Both the position numbers and the translations under genes were made by a program. A DNA stretch of 64,000 nucleotides. Source: Achatina immaculata (Eukaryota > Mollusca > Gastropoda > Stylommatophora > Achatinidae). The notes under the pieces are model-generated. The model had not been told where the DNA came from. It saw only the letters and a program-made list of their open reading frames with translations, and did no database searches. Positions 12,123-24,310 of this stretch are shown here, in pieces (the first letter of the stretch is position 1; each line of letters opens with the position of its first letter). The stretch is from positions 31,826,906-31,890,905 of the forward strand of contig CM019709.1 of the NCBI GenBank assembly GCA_009760885.1, written 5' to 3'.

Positions 12123-12284
12123 CTGAACACATGGACCTATTGTTTGCCCCAAGATACTGTGTCATCATTTGATCTGGACAAGACAGGCATACCAGCTGAG
12201 CTTCTTCTGGCTGATAATACCCCAACAGGCAGGCTTCACATGCATCTTTTGTGACATCATAATGTGATCCAGCTGGGCAGGCCA
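12123..12284 (-). CDS. GCC2/GCC3 (ephrin-receptor-like) module exon 1, SVEP1-like
   Basis: The 162-bp exon is phase 1-1, with acceptor AAATCCTCAG and donor GTACGAGA. It has no methionine near its start, so it is easily missed. It encodes VACPAGSHYDVTKDACEACL, GYYQPEEAQLVCLSCP and RSMCSG. The CPAGxxY...C-x-x-C-x-x-GYYQ...C-x-x-CP pattern is the GCC2/GCC3 (ephrin-receptor-like) fold that SVEP1 carries between the linker and the EGF tandem. Confidence 0.9.
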
Positions 12285-12419
12285 CTGAGGATTTGATATT
12301 TGTTAATAATTTATCTGAAAGATATTTTGTTATGTCTTATTTCAGCAAAAACCTGGCCAGTTTCAAAATGTGTGTAAAATATGTTAAAAGAATAATTGTG
12401 ATTTATATATAAGTAAACC

Positions 12420-13035
12420 TCTTTGTATACCTAGGCAGCTATATAGACCAGGATGGTGACACTAAAAAAGAAATTAGAATTGCAAAGACAGCATCAGTAT
12501 TTAAAAATCTTGAGAAAATATGGCAATCAAAAGTTATAAGCATGAAAACAAAGTTAAGATTATTCAACTCATATGTACGAGCATAATACCCATCCTTAAT
12601 TCTGCATGTGAAAGCTTGAAAACAACTAAAGAAATATAAAACAAATAAGATGCATTTGAAAACAAATGTCTAAGAAAAATACTCTGTATACAACAAATTC
12701 AAGACCAATGCAGAGATAAGGAAGATAAGCTCACAACAATCTATCTCATCAGTGATTAAAAAAAAGGAGATGGACATATATCAGGCACTTGCTGAGAAGA
12801 AACAATCAGAAAATCCCAGAACAAGCCATCACATGAGATACAACAGGTAAAAAAAAAAAAGAAGCTGACCATCTGAAACTCTAAAGAGAAAATTGATGAG
12901 AGAGGCTAAGTCAGTTGGCACAAGATCCCTTGATGAGGTTGAAAAACTTGCAGAAAACATAAAAACTTGTCAAACTACAATACGAGCCCTATGTGATGTT
13001 TAATGGCATGGGAAGGATTATGAGGAAGAAGATTT
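12420..13035 (+). mobile_element. Non-LTR family B, 5'-truncated decayed copy
   Basis: Begins in CTAGGCAGCTATATAGACCA (GSYIDQDGDT in the intact frame) and runs to AGCCCTATGTGATGTTTAAT with a GGATTATGAGG tail. Many stops and small indels. Confidence 0.75.
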
Positions 13036-13136
13036 GTACTTGTTGTAAGATTTTATTAAACATTTGTAGTTCTAGAACCAGGCTTGCTGTGGAGTATTTT
13101 TTTGGAGGGGATGGATGAGGGAAGTAAAAACAAGGT

Positions 13137-13576
13137 CTTTAAGAGCATGCATCTTTCCCATCACAACATATGCCTGTGACACCCAGACATCAAAACAGCT
13201 GAGAAACACATAAATGCCTTTGAATGTAAATGATATAGAAGAGTCCTTCAAATATCATGGACAAAAAAATAAAGAACAAATACATCCATACTACAAGAAT
13301 TAAATACTGAAGAAGGTTGGTTAGTAAAGAAGGTTAAACAGAGAAAACTATTTTGGACATATTAAACATCATGAGAATTTAGAGAAGATGGCCTTGGAAG
13401 GACACATAATCCAAAAAAAAGAAAGAGAGGAAGAACAAGGCAAAGATGACTGCAAGACATTGTTGATAATCTGCGTATGGATGCATCAGCAGCAGGGTAT
13501 CTTGTTACAACCAAGAGGCCATCAAGAGAGCTGTTAGGGAGGTAGAATTCCACAAGTGACATGCAAATGAATGAAT
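13137..13576 (+). mobile_element. Non-LTR family C, 3' fragment
   Basis: Starts in the RT thumb (AGAGCATGCATCTTTCCCAT) and ends in the family C terminus with a CAAATGAATGAATGAATG tail. No intact frame. Confidence 0.75.
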
Positions 13577-14029
13577 GAATGTGTGGAAGATGTGAGGGTG
13601 ATTCAAAGAGAGCATTTCTGATTCTGGAAGAAATTAACACCCTTTTTTTTTCAAGTGGAAAAGATCTGAGCACATGAACCATCTAAAATACTACCCTTTA
13701 TCTCTTGACTTTTTCAGACAAATTTAACATCAGTTTAGCACACACATAATGTACATTTAAAAAATGACAACACTTTTATATGCATCTTATTAATAATACA
13801 ATTAACAATAAGAAGTTACATAAACAGATGGTTAATTGCTAAATTAGAATCTGTTAATGCTTTTATGTGGTTTTGCAAAGATAAAGGCAGTTGATGTGAA
13901 TCAACATCATCGCACGTGGTAAAATACTAAGTGGTCTGCTGTATTGTCAGCAGTTGACCAGAAACTGCCAACTAGTGTCACTATCAGCATGAGTTCCATC
14001 GCTAAGGGTGACATTTTTTTTTCCGTCCC
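13577..14029. other. Intron, nothing recognised
   Basis: AT-rich intron with no recognised gene or repeat. Confidence 0.4.
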
Positions 14030-14195
14030 ACAGTGTTAATTTTGGTATCATTTTTTTCTTGAGGCTGGGTGAATACTAGGGGGTTTTTTGTGAGCCACTG
14101 TCTGATGGCCACCATGGTGAGTGGAAACTGAAACCAGGTCACCCAGGTGGCAGATGAGTGTCTAATCTACTACACTAGAGAGACTCCCAATTCTG
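14030..14195 (-). mobile_element. tRNA-derived SINE-like element
   Basis: On the minus strand an A-box-like TAGTGTAGTAGATTAGACAC is followed by a B-box-like GACCTGGTTTCAGTTTCC at tRNA-like distance. It is degenerate and not a functional tRNA. Confidence 0.5.
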
Positions 14196-14435
14196 TAAAA
14201 CCTGCTTGGTACAGCTTTCCAGCAGTCAGTCTTTTCATTATGCATTCTTTCAACTAAAGGTCTCTATCTCTCACCTCTATGACTCCACTTTCCTCATATG
14301 CCCATAATAAACACTCCCTACAGTGTAATAAGAAAAGGACTACAATGATCAGCCCACCAGCAGACCCAACAAGGGGTGGGAGGTTGGACCTCTGAGGCCT
14401 GGGATATTTCAGGGGCTCAGTACCCCATTTTACAC

Positions 14436-17400
14436 TCATTCATTTGCATGTCCCTTGAGGAACTTTGCCTCCCTAACAACACACCTGTAGGCCTCTCAGT
14501 TGTAAGCAAGATGCAGATCATCAATGATGTCTTGCAGCCATCTTCGCTTCGATCTTCCTCTCTTTCTTTTTTTCCCATTATGTACCCTTCTAAGATGGTT
14601 TTCTCTAGATTATCATTAATGTGTCCAAAATATTTAAGTTTTCTTTGTTTACTCCTCTTTACTAGCCAGCCTTCTTCAATATTAAGTTCTTGTAGTATGG
14701 ATATATTTGTTCTTTTTTGTGTCCATGATATGTGAAGAACTCTTCTGTACCATTTACATTCAAAGGGATTTACGTGTTTCTCAGCTGTTTTGTTAAGTGT
14801 CCAGGTCTCACATGCATATGTTGCGATGGAAAAGATGCATGCCCTTAAAAATCTTATTTTTGTAGTTCTGTCTGTTCCTCTCCACAGATTCTTTAGTTGT
14901 TTTACTTTCTGAAGAGCGATAGATGTCCTCCTTTTAATTTCCCTCATTGTATCTCCATTATTAGTTAGTGGTGATCCAAGATATTCAAAACTCTCCACTT
15001 CTTCCAATTTTTCCTCATTGATATCAGCTGCCTTGTTTGTTTTGTCATTTGTCATCAATTTAGTTTTCTTCACATTAAGATAGAGATTTTGCTCTTCGCT
15101 GTTCTTATGGACTGACATAATTAGTTTTTCAATTCCTTTTTGTGCTGTGGACTGTAATACTGTGTCATAAGCATATCTAATCTCTGGTATTACATAACCT
15201 CCAATTGTTATGGCATCATAATATTCTTTGTCTACATCTTCTCTAACATTCCTCATTATATTTTAAGTGTACAAGTTAAATAAGTAAGGCAACAATATGC
15301 ATCCCTGACAGACCCCTTGTTTTATGTCAAACCTAGTTGTTGTTTCACCATTTATTCTTACTGCCGCCTGTTGGTCTAGATAGAGCAGTGATGTTAATTG
15401 TATCAAATGTGTTGGAAATCCCATTTTTTCCATTATTTGCCAAATTTTCTGGTGTTGTACACAATCAAATGCCTTTGAATAGTCTATAAAGGCTAAATAT
15501 AGATTCACATTAAACTCTCTGCATTTCTCTATTATTAATCTTATATTGAATATATGATCTCTTGATCCACTTCCTTGCCTGAAACCAGCTTGGACCATAT
15601 CGATTTCCTCTTCTATTTTCTTATGAAGTCTACTCATTATGATTTTTAACAGAATTTTACTGGCATGACTAATCAGGGCAACAGTTATGTAGTTTGTGCA
15701 TAATTTCAGGTTACCCTTTTTTGCAGTGGTATGAATATAGTTATTTTCTATTATTTTGGCCAAATACCTGAATCTTATATCTTATATTTTATATCCTTCC
15801 CGTGCCGTTAAACGTCACATAGGGCTGGCAAAGTAGTTCGCTAATTGTTCCTGTTTTCGGCAAGTCTTTCAAACTCATCAAGGGATTTTATGCCTGTTAA
15901 ATTGGCTTCTCTTAACAATGTCCTTTTCAGAGTTTCATGCGGTCTGCCTCTTTTTCTGTTATGTTCCACTTGATAGCTTGTTTTGGGATTCTCTGATCAT
16001 TTCTTCTCATCAAGTGACCAACATATGTTCATCTTCCTTTTCCTGATCACCCATGAGACTGGTTGTTGTTCAGTCATCTTTATCTCTGTATTGTTCTTGA
16101 ATTCGTTCCACTTGATGCCAAGTATTTTCCTTAGGCATTTGTTTTCAAAAGAGTCTAATTTCTTTTCTATTTCTTTAGTTGTTTTCCAGCTTTCGCATGC
16201 ATAAATGAGGGTGGATATTACATTTGAATTGAATAGTCTTAACTTGGTTTTTGTGCTTATAACTTTTGAATTCCATATGTTCTCAAGATTCTTGAAGATT
16301 GATGCTGCTTTTGCAATTCTGATCCTAACTTCCTTTCTAGTGTCACCATCCTGGTCTATGTAGCTGCCAAGGTATGCAAATTGATTGACTTCTTTAATAT
16401 CTGTCTCTTCTATGTGTATTTTTCCATTTTGATTAAGGGGAATTTTCATTATTTTTGTTTTGTCCTTGTTAATTTCAAGTCCTATTTGCTACCCAGTGAA
16501 GACAGGCTATCTGTTTTTTCTTGCATGGAATTCACATTGTTACTGATAAGAGTTATGTCATCAGCAAAATCAAGGTCTTCTAGTTGGGTCCCATTTACTC
16601 ATTTAATACCTGTGTTACCTGTGCAGCATTTTTCATTATGAAGTCTATTGTAATCCCAAAAAGTAAAGGAGACAGTATACATCCTTGTTTCACACCTGTT
16701 TCAATCTGGAACCATTCACTCATCCCTTCTTCTGTCTTGACTGCACAAACATATCCATTGTAGAAGTCCTTAATGATGTTGACAATTTTAGATGATATTC
16801 CATATAGTCTTAAAATTCTCCATAATGAATCTCTGTGTATGCTATCAAATGCCTTTTTAAAGTCTATGAAGTTCAGTATTAATGGTTTTTGCTTTTCAAT
16901 ATGTTCTTCAAGTATTATTCTTAGAGTAAAGATCTGGTCAAGACAGCTTCTCCCTTTTCGAAATCCTGCTTGTTCTTCTCTCATTGCAGTATCCACTATA
17001 TCTTTAAGTCTATTCAAAATGACCTTGCAAAATACTTTTGACACCACTGATATTAAGGTTACTCCTCTCCAATTGTTACAGTCACTAAGGTTGCCTTTTT
17101 TTGGTATTTTAACAATGATTCCTTTTTTCCAATTAGAAGGGACCTTTTCTTCTTTCCAAATCTTGTTAAACATTCTCTGTAGTTGTCTCATGTTGTCACT
17201 ATTGATAGCTTTTAGCATTTCAGGTGTTATTTCATCTTCACCTGCAGCTTTGTTGTTAGCCATCAAATTCACTGCTGTTTCAATTTCATGCAATTTAATT
17301 TCATCTTGAAATTTAGTTGTGGGGCTGGTAAGTCGGTTTCAAGGTTTAACAATTCTTTTGGGTGTGGTCGATTAAGTATTTCTTGGAAGTGTTCAGCCCA

Positions 17401-20146
17401 TCTTTGCTTTTGGTCTTTATGTGATGTTAATAGGTTTCAGTTTTGCTAAGGATTGGTCTTTCTTTAGATGTAATAGTACCTGTTAGCCTCTTTTGTATGT
17501 TATATAAAGTTTTTATATAAAGTTTTCCTGTTTTTGCTGCTTTTTCTGCCTCTTTCACCACATTGTCTATGTAATCTCTTTTATCCCTTCTAGCTGAACT
17601 TTTTATTTTCTTGTCTATTTCTTTGTATGTTGCTTTCACCAGATCTTTTCTGAGATCTATTTGTGCATTCAGCATGTCTAATTTGACTGCTCATCTTTCA
17701 TGTATATACTTCCATGTTTTTTCTGATATCCATGCTTTTCTATTTGGTTTTTTCAGTCCAGCGCTTGTTTTTGCTGCTGTGATTATGGCTGTGCTGTAAG
17801 AATTCCATAATTCATCTATACCTATCTCCTCAACTTTGCTGTGTGTTTTGGAATGACTGGCAAGTTCCTGATTGAAATTACTATTAGTATTTTCTTCTTG
17901 TAGGCTGTGGCTGTTTATTTTTCTGTGTTCTAATTTCTTGTGTTGGCTTTTCAATTTTAGTTTTATTTTCCCTATGCACAGGTTGTGACCACTGTTAACA
18001 TCTGCACCCCTATAAGCCCTTACATCTATGAGAGATATCTATATTGCTTTCTAATACAAAAATAATCTATCTGGTTTCTAGTTCTATCATCTGGAGATAT
18101 CCACGTTGTTTTATGTATCTCTTTGTGTGGAAATATTGTGCCTCCAATGACCATGCCCTCTGTTAAACATATTTCAATTAATCTTTCTCCGTTCTGATTA
18201 ACCATGTCAATTCCTTCTTTCCCCATTACTTTTTCAACGTCGGTATTATCTTTCCCTACCTTGGCGTTGAAGTCCCCCATAGCAATTAGGATGTTGTGTT
18301 TAGGGACTTTGTTGATGATTTGTTGTAGTTGGTGATAGAAGTCGTCTTTCACATTATCATCTGCATCGTGAATGCCATATCTTTTTACATAGTGCATGAT
18401 AGATTGTTGCACATTCCTTTCCTCCTGCTTTAATAAATTCAGCTGTTATCTCATCACATCCTAGTGATTTACCATTTTTCAGATTCTTTATTGCCCATAA
18501 AACTTCTTCTATTGTCAATTCGGGTTCTTTTTCCTCCAATAATAATTGACACTGTTGATTTCTGCTTTTACAGTCAGTTGTTTCATACATTCCTCTGCAA
18601 TATTCCTTCCATCTTTCTAGAATTTCCTCTGTCTCTGTCAAGGTATTCCCCATCTCATCACAAATTACATTAGCTTTGGTGTGACATTTCTTGTCAATGT
18701 CTTCATTTCTTTAAACATTTCACTATCTCTTCCACACTTCTGATGTCCTTCTATTCTTTCAGAACAATCTTGTATGTAGTGTTTTTTGTTTTTACTTATG
18801 TTTCTTTGTACTTCTTTCATTAAAGATTTATATTTCTCTTTGTTGTTGTTTGTCACTTTCCACTGCATCTTCATTTCTCTAACATTGTTTTATCAGTTCT
18901 AGTGTGCCTGCTGTAATCCATCCATTCTTTTGTGTTTTCTTTACTGGAACCACGTCTTTAGCTGTTGTTATTAAGATATCTCTGGTCTGCGTAGCCAATT
19001 CATCTAGTGTCATCTCCTCCTGTATAGCCATCAGGATTTTGAAACGATTCCTCAATTCTATACCATATTGTTCTGGCATTTTTGTAAGATCAAAGCGGAG
19101 TGGTCTTGATCCCATAACTATCTTTTTTATCTTTATCTTCATTTCTGCTATTAATAACTCATTGTCCATGTCACAATCAGCATCTGGTAAAGTTTTTGCT
19201 GATGTTATACTTGATCTCCACCTTCTTTGCACTAAAATGTAATCTATTTGATTCTTGGTTTTCCCATCAGGTGATGTCCATGTGTAAAGTCTTCTTGGGT
19301 TTTGTTTAAAAAAGTGTGTTAGAGATCATTAGCTCATTTTCCATGCAAAACGCCATTAGATTGTCACTTGCCTCATTTCTATGCCCTATGCTAAATTTCC
19401 CCACAACATATCCTTCATCTTCTACTATTTCTGTACCAATCTTTGCATTAAAATCCCCCATTATTAACATAATATAATTTTTCTGTACCTGGTCTATCAT
19501 CATTTGCAGTGTGTTATAAAAGTCTTCTACTTCCTCTTTTTCTGCTGCTGATGTAGGTGCATATATCTGGATAACTATTACATTTCTAGGAGTGCCCTTA
19601 AGTATGATAGTGAGGATTCTATCACTTACTGGATTGTTACCTAGTAATGCTTTTAATGTTAACTTGTCCAAGTAAAAAGCCACTCCATTCTTTCCTCCTA
19701 GTTCTCCACCATTTTTGCTTTTGAAGTGTCCTGATCCTTTCCATCAATGTTTGCAGATTCCCAAAATGTGCATCCCCATTCTTTTCATCTATTTGATACT
19801 TTCCCTCATACATACTTCTCACATTCCATGTTTCTACTCTTATTTTTCTTTTTAGTTTGATGCAGGGGTTTTCCTTAGTAACACCGTCAGGATTTTGTCC
19901 GTCATCACAATTACTAGTACTGATGTCTGTCTCACACTCTTCCCCAGTGTTAAAATTAGATCTATCTGGCCTGGGGGATTCGTCACCAGATCTTTTTCCT
20001 ATCTGACCTTTCATGTTGCTGTTTGAGTTTCTTGGTATATTTCCAGAAGGTAGTTTACCATTGCTTTCCTTCCGGGCAGTGACTGCACTGAGATCATCTG
20101 CCTACCATCATAGTTTACATACAAGTATAATAAACTGACAAACCAT
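14436..20146 (-). mobile_element. Non-LTR family C, near full length, split by a family B insertion
   Basis: Two halves (18,369-20,146 and 14,436-15,773) form one element of about 3.1 kb, flanked by CCCATTTTATAC and CCCATTTTACAC (20,147-20,158; 14,424-14,435), an 11/12 target-site duplication. The 5' half holds an APE endonuclease (TWNVRSM, MGDFNAKIG) and the start of RT (KNGKSLGCDEITAEFIKAGG). The 3' half holds the RT core (AFIDYSKAFDCV, KQGVCQGCILLPYLFNLY) and the C-terminus. The YADD box is mutated to YAYD near 15,165, and the endonuclease SDH reads MDN near 19,168. Frameshifts and stops occur throughout. The 3' tail is an AATGA-type repeat. Confidence 0.88.
15774..18368 (-). mobile_element. 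Non-LTR family B inserted in family C
   Basis: A 2.6-kb 5'-truncated element flanked by TGAAT on both sides (15,769-15,773 and 18,369-18,373); the joined flanks restore the family C reading seen uninterrupted near 59,830. It keeps the endonuclease C-part (HNILIAMGDFNAKVGKD, RNQIDYFCI), an RT segment of 232 residues (NNKAAGEDEITPEMLKA, FIDFKKAFDSIHRDSLW, TGVKQGCILSPLLFG), the FADD catalytic box at about 16,560, and the thumb (STLIYACESWK). The 3' end on the minus strand is GTGACGTTTAACGGCACGGG then GGATATAA-type repeats. Frameshifts break it. Confidence 0.88.
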
Positions 20147-20158
20147 CCCATTTTATAC

Positions 20159-20639
20159 GAGACAATCCCATTTTTTAAGGATTTATCCCAGGAATTGTAT
20201 TATCTCAGTCAGAATGCCAAAATGTCCCCTACATTGAAACATGTGTCCTAAACTCTTGTCTTTGACTGCTGCATATTTGGAAATGCTCAGAATTTTAAAA
20301 ATGATCTTGGTGGAAATCTTGCTACTTTGAAGAAAATTCATTCTGTAAAAAGTACCAAAAGCAGGCCTGACTGACACATTTGTAAGTAAAGTTATAAATC
20401 TGGTCTCTTGATTAAAATTTTGGGGGTTAATGTATAAATTTAACTTTACAGCTTCCCCCTCCTCATCATCCATTGGTTAAGTTTCCCATACTTGAACGTA
20501 GAAAAGATCGTCAGGTTATATATAAATAGGGATTTATTTTCTGTATTTGGATAGGGGATCTGATAGTAACTAACCCCAAGGCCCATTCTGGATCTCCTGA
20601 GTCTTTAACCCCAAGGCATTTTACTGCAGTTGTATAAGA
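20159..20639. other. Intron, nothing recognised
   Basis: No gene or repeat was recognised; one unrelated short open frame on the minus strand is not supported. Confidence 0.4.
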
Positions 20640-20936
20640 ACGTATGAGAAGAGCTGGAGAGACAAAAAACCTTGTCAAAAAGATAAGAGAGAGACAATGT
20701 ACTTTCATAGGACATGCAATGAGAAGAGGGGGCATTGAAAATATTATAACAAGAGGAAAAATAGAAGGAAGAAGATCAAGAGGAAGACCAAGAGAAATGA
20801 TACTGGACAGTCTGACGGGATGGTGTGAGAGGAGATCACCAATTGAGCTGATGGCCTGCATGAAGGATCGGGTACTCTGGAGAAGCATAATAGCCAACGC
20901 CAGTCAGCACGGCACCTGATGATGATGATGATGTAT
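20640..20936 (+). mobile_element. Non-LTR family A, 3' fragment
   Basis: Nearly identical to the last 300 bp of the family A copy at 1-2,282: frame [18 protein letters not shown], then [10 protein letters not shown] and ANASQHGT, then a TGATGATGATGATGATG tail. The 5' truncation is inside the thumb. Confidence 0.9.
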
Positions 20937-21088
20937 AACCTTAAAACAAAAATGTGAAGGAAACCAAAGACTAATCCAAGATGCATGAGATCACAAAAAA
21001 AAACAAAACAATTACTATTCAATCTTATTGGTAAACTGTGATATACTTGATAATTAAACAACACATCTACAAAAAACCAGAAACATAC

Positions 21089-21407
21089 CACAACTCTGCG
21101 TAAACAGATCATTTCCATAGAGGGTCACGTAACCTACATCACAAGCTTCCAGTGATGGCTTGTCCAGCCAGCAATTAAGGGGAAACAAAATATTTCCGCT
21201 ATCTCCTATACTGCTGTTGCTGTCATAAGCTGAGTCTGTGATGTTGACATCGTCAAGAATCAAGTTCTGAGAAAGCAGTGAATCACTGAGTCTGGCATGT
21301 AGGTCTAACAAGCTGTTGATCATTTCCTTTTCCACTTCACTGATGCTCTCATTCAGAATCTCATTGTAAATTGTAAATTCAATCTTGATGACATTCGCTT
21401 CTTGACT
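21089..21407 (-). CDS. Linker exon before GCC2/GCC3 modules, SVEP1-like
   Basis: The 319-bp exon enters in phase 0 and leaves in phase 1; acceptor TCCTTCACAG, donor GTATGTTT. It begins SQEANVIKIEFTIYNEIL, carries the heptad-like ISEVEKEMINSLLDLHARL, and ends NCWLDKPSLEACDVGYVTL plus TQSC. The closing cysteines join the next exon as SC/VACPAG. The amphipathic segment could be a helix; no catalogued domain is assigned. The phase 0 entry matches the donor of the 1,028-bp exon exactly. Confidence 0.85.
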
Positions 21408-21595
21408 CTGTGAAGGATAAAATTAGCATGGGGGGTAAGAAAAGTTACAAAGCTTCTTACCCAGAATGTAAGGTTTACCCAGGAAACAACTTTGCATGAA
21501 AGAGCAGCATCATTTGAAGAGCTAATGGAGGGGCAAACATAATCACAGAGGGCACAGATACAAGAAGGCTGAATTTTGCTATGCAAACAATGTTT

Positions 21596-22243
21596 CTGTT
21601 GTTACTATAAGACTGTGCTGTTACTATAAGACTGTGCTGTTACTATAAGACTGTGCTGTTACTATAAGACTGTGCTGTTACTATAAGACTGTGATGTTAC
21701 TATAAGACTGTGCTGTTACTATAAGACTGTGCTGTTTCTATAAGACTGTGCTGTTACTATAAGACTGTGTTGTTACTATAAGACTGTGGTGTTACTATAA
21801 ATCTGTGCTGTTACAATAAGACTGTGCTGTTACTATAAGACTGTGCTGTTACTATAAGACTGTGATGTTACTATAAGACTGTGCTGTTACTATAAGACTG
21901 TGCTGTTACTATAAGACTGTGCTGTTACTATAAGACTGTGATGTTACTATAAGACTGTGCTGTTACTATAAGACTATGCTGTTACTATAAGACTGTGATG
22001 TTACTATAAGACTGTGCTGTTACTATAAGACTGTGCTGTTACTATAAGACTGTGCTGTTACTATAAGACTGTGATGTTACTATAAGACTGTGCTGTTACT
22101 ATAAGACTGTGCTATTACTATAAGACTGTGATGTTACTATAAGACTGTGCTGTTACTATAAGACTCTGCTATTACTATAAGACTGTGATGTTACTATAAG
22201 ACTATGCTGTTACTATAAGACTGTGCTATTACTATAAGACTGT
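21596..22243. repeat. 19-bp minisatellite, about 34 copies
   Basis: Unit CTGTTACTATAAGACTGTG. A variant with GATGTTAC recurs every three to four units, and CTATTAC variants cluster at the right end, showing higher-order amplification. Confidence 0.95.
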
Positions 22244-22739
22244 GCAAAAACCAACTTGAGTAGAATCAGTCATGATCAAACTGATGATTTGCAATCACCA
22301 CAACAGCTAACGTCTATCTACAGGGCCAGTGATTAGAGGGGGGGGGGGTCCAGCCAGTGCATAGTTCCAGGGCCCAGAGGTCTTCCCCTGTTTTAAGGGA
22401 GTGCCCAAAGGGCTTCCCTTGTTTTGGAGGAGGGGGGGGGGCCATGGTGGATGCAAACAGAAAACTAATCAATATGGTGAGAGGAAGGGGGAGATTTTGC
22501 ACCAAGTTCCTCTTGGAGGCCACTGTCTACCCATTTCACATGAGAAGTTCTGTTATTATAATAAAATAAGAAACAAAGCCCCCTACTCCAGCCACTGATG
22601 GACATAGAGAGGAAGAGAATATGGTGTTTGTGTGCACATTTTTCTTGACCTGTCAGCATACCAAAGGGTTATGCTTTCAGTATCACCTCCAGCCACCCTT
22701 CCTTCTCCACCTCAAGAAGGATCCAGATGCAGTTTTTAG
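22244..22739. other. Intron with G-runs, nothing recognised
   Basis: Contains two poly-G tracts (about 22,338-22,347 and 22,430-22,441). Short open frames overlap on both strands and have no domain signal. Confidence 0.45.
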
Positions 22740-22997
22740 CATCTGGGTTAACTGATAAGAAGAAACAGTCAGAGAATCCTCAAAACAATCTGTCAAATGG
22801 GACACAACAGGACAAAGAAAATGAGGCTGACCACATGGAACTCTAAAGAGAACACTGCTGAGAGTGGCTAAATTAGTGGGCATAAGATCCCTTGGCAAAG
22901 GTTGAAAAACTCATAAAAAACAGAAACACATGGCAAGCTATAATGTGAGCCCTATGTGATGCTTAACAGCATGGGAAAGATGTAAGAAGATGTAAGA
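22740..22997 (+). mobile_element. Non-LTR family B, 3' fragment
   Basis: Starts at ATAAGAAGAAACAGTCAGAG and ends with GAGCCCTATGTGATGCTTAA and a GATGTAAGAAGATGTAAGATG tail-type repeat. Confidence 0.75.
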
Positions 22998-23134
22998 TGT
23001 TAACAGACAGAATTGAATCACTTACCACCAAAACTTCATTCAGACTCAGTAAGATGGGGTGTGCAGCCAGAGCATTGTCATGGGGCCCAGAGAGTTATAT
23101 TCATAATGGATGTAAACAGGTTGGCTAACCAATA

Positions 23135-24005
23135 AATAATTGAAATAGTTTTGCAGGATCAGTTCAAAGGAATGACACATCAAAGGAGTGACACATCAAA
23201 GGAGTGACACATCAAAGGAATGACATATCAAAGGAGTGACACATCAAAGGAATGACATATCAAAGGAGTGACACATCAAAGGAGTGACACATCAAAGGAG
23301 TGACACATCAAAGGAGTGAAAAAGATTGTATTAATTTCAATGGGGTGACATAAACATTGTCATTATGAAGGACTTACATATTTTGAGTTAATCTACAGCT
23401 TAGATGGTTATAAATATTCATTTAATCTGTTTCATTGCATTAAAGAAAGCTAGGCGTTGTCAGTGCAGTCATGCACCCTTATGCTTCTCTTCAAAGGGTT
23501 AAGTTCAATGATTTTGAACAAATGTATACATATTTTGAAGAAACCTGCATATATTAGTAGTGGGGTCTTTTTTCCTAGTACACACCAGAAAGGTCCCAGA
23601 GTTCACCCAGCTTCTAAGAATGGGCACCAGAGAAATGTGGGAAGGTAAATGCAGCCAGATGTGATAGTGACCACATCACAGTTTCATGTGCCGAAGGTCA
23701 TGAAAATACACCCCCAACTCCACATCTCCAATATTCCTTAACGGCATAGAAATGGAAATTTTACCTTTACCTTTATGTAAGTATTGAGAAGACTGATCAC
23801 TGCACATGGATGAGAAAAGCCATCATGAAATCAATTATTACTTGGTATTTTTTAATAAAAATACTTAAGTATCACTCCTTCTTTATGTCACTCCTTCAAT
23901 GTGGTATTTATATCACATTTTATTTGTGTCACTTCTTTGTTCTATTACTCCTCTGAAATGTCACTCCTTTGATACACATTCTTGTTTTGAACCATCTTAC
24001 AAAAT
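23135..24005. mobile_element. TIR element with 16-bp subterminal repeats
   Basis: The left end contains GCAGGATCAGTTCAAAGGAA and then about ten copies of the 16-bp unit ACATCAAAGGAGTGAC (23,170-23,320). The right end (23,865-24,000) carries the reverse complement: GTCACTCCTTTGAT and several CACTCCTTC copies, then TTGAACCATCTTACAAAA. No transposase is present, so it would be a non-autonomous DNA element. Ends are approximate. Confidence 0.55.
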
Positions 24006-24192
24006 CCCTCTTTGAGGCTCTGAGTACACTAGCCACTTCACCTCTCAGGCACCCTTTAAATTAACTAGTATTTTCTTTTCTTTTTTTTTAAAATGTATGA
24101 ATTACAAAAATTAATGATTTCAAATTTTTATTTCTCACATATTAAATTATAATGCTTTCACCAGTTAAAAGAAAAAAAAAAGAACATATCCA

Positions 24193-24236
24193 GTTTTGTT
24201 CATTTGGTTTAAATATTTAAACCAAATGAACAAAAC
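24193..24236. repeat. Perfect 44-bp palindrome
   Basis: The left 22 bases (GTTTTGTTCATTTGGTTTAA plus AT) are exactly repeated as their reverse complement with no spacer. It lies 75 bp inside the intron after the donor of the 1,028-bp exon. Confidence 0.95.
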
Positions 24237-24310
24237 ATTTTAACACCCTGATCAAAAATGTGAATTAAATGCCAGATATAGGCATACGTTGTTAATATTA
24301 CTATACCTAC

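Noticed and set aside
22314..22659. Overlapping short frames on both strands near G-runs
   Set aside because: Mutually exclusive frames with poly-G/poly-P segments; no support.
21596..23330. Possible CRISPR-like arrays (19-bp and 16-bp repeats)
   Set aside because: Units are contiguous with no unique spacers, and the context is an animal intron.
24209..24310. Open frame continuing past the long exon
   Set aside because: A strong donor GTAGGTAT lies at 24,310 and the next exon (21,407) enters in matching phase 0; the extension runs into the palindrome and stops.
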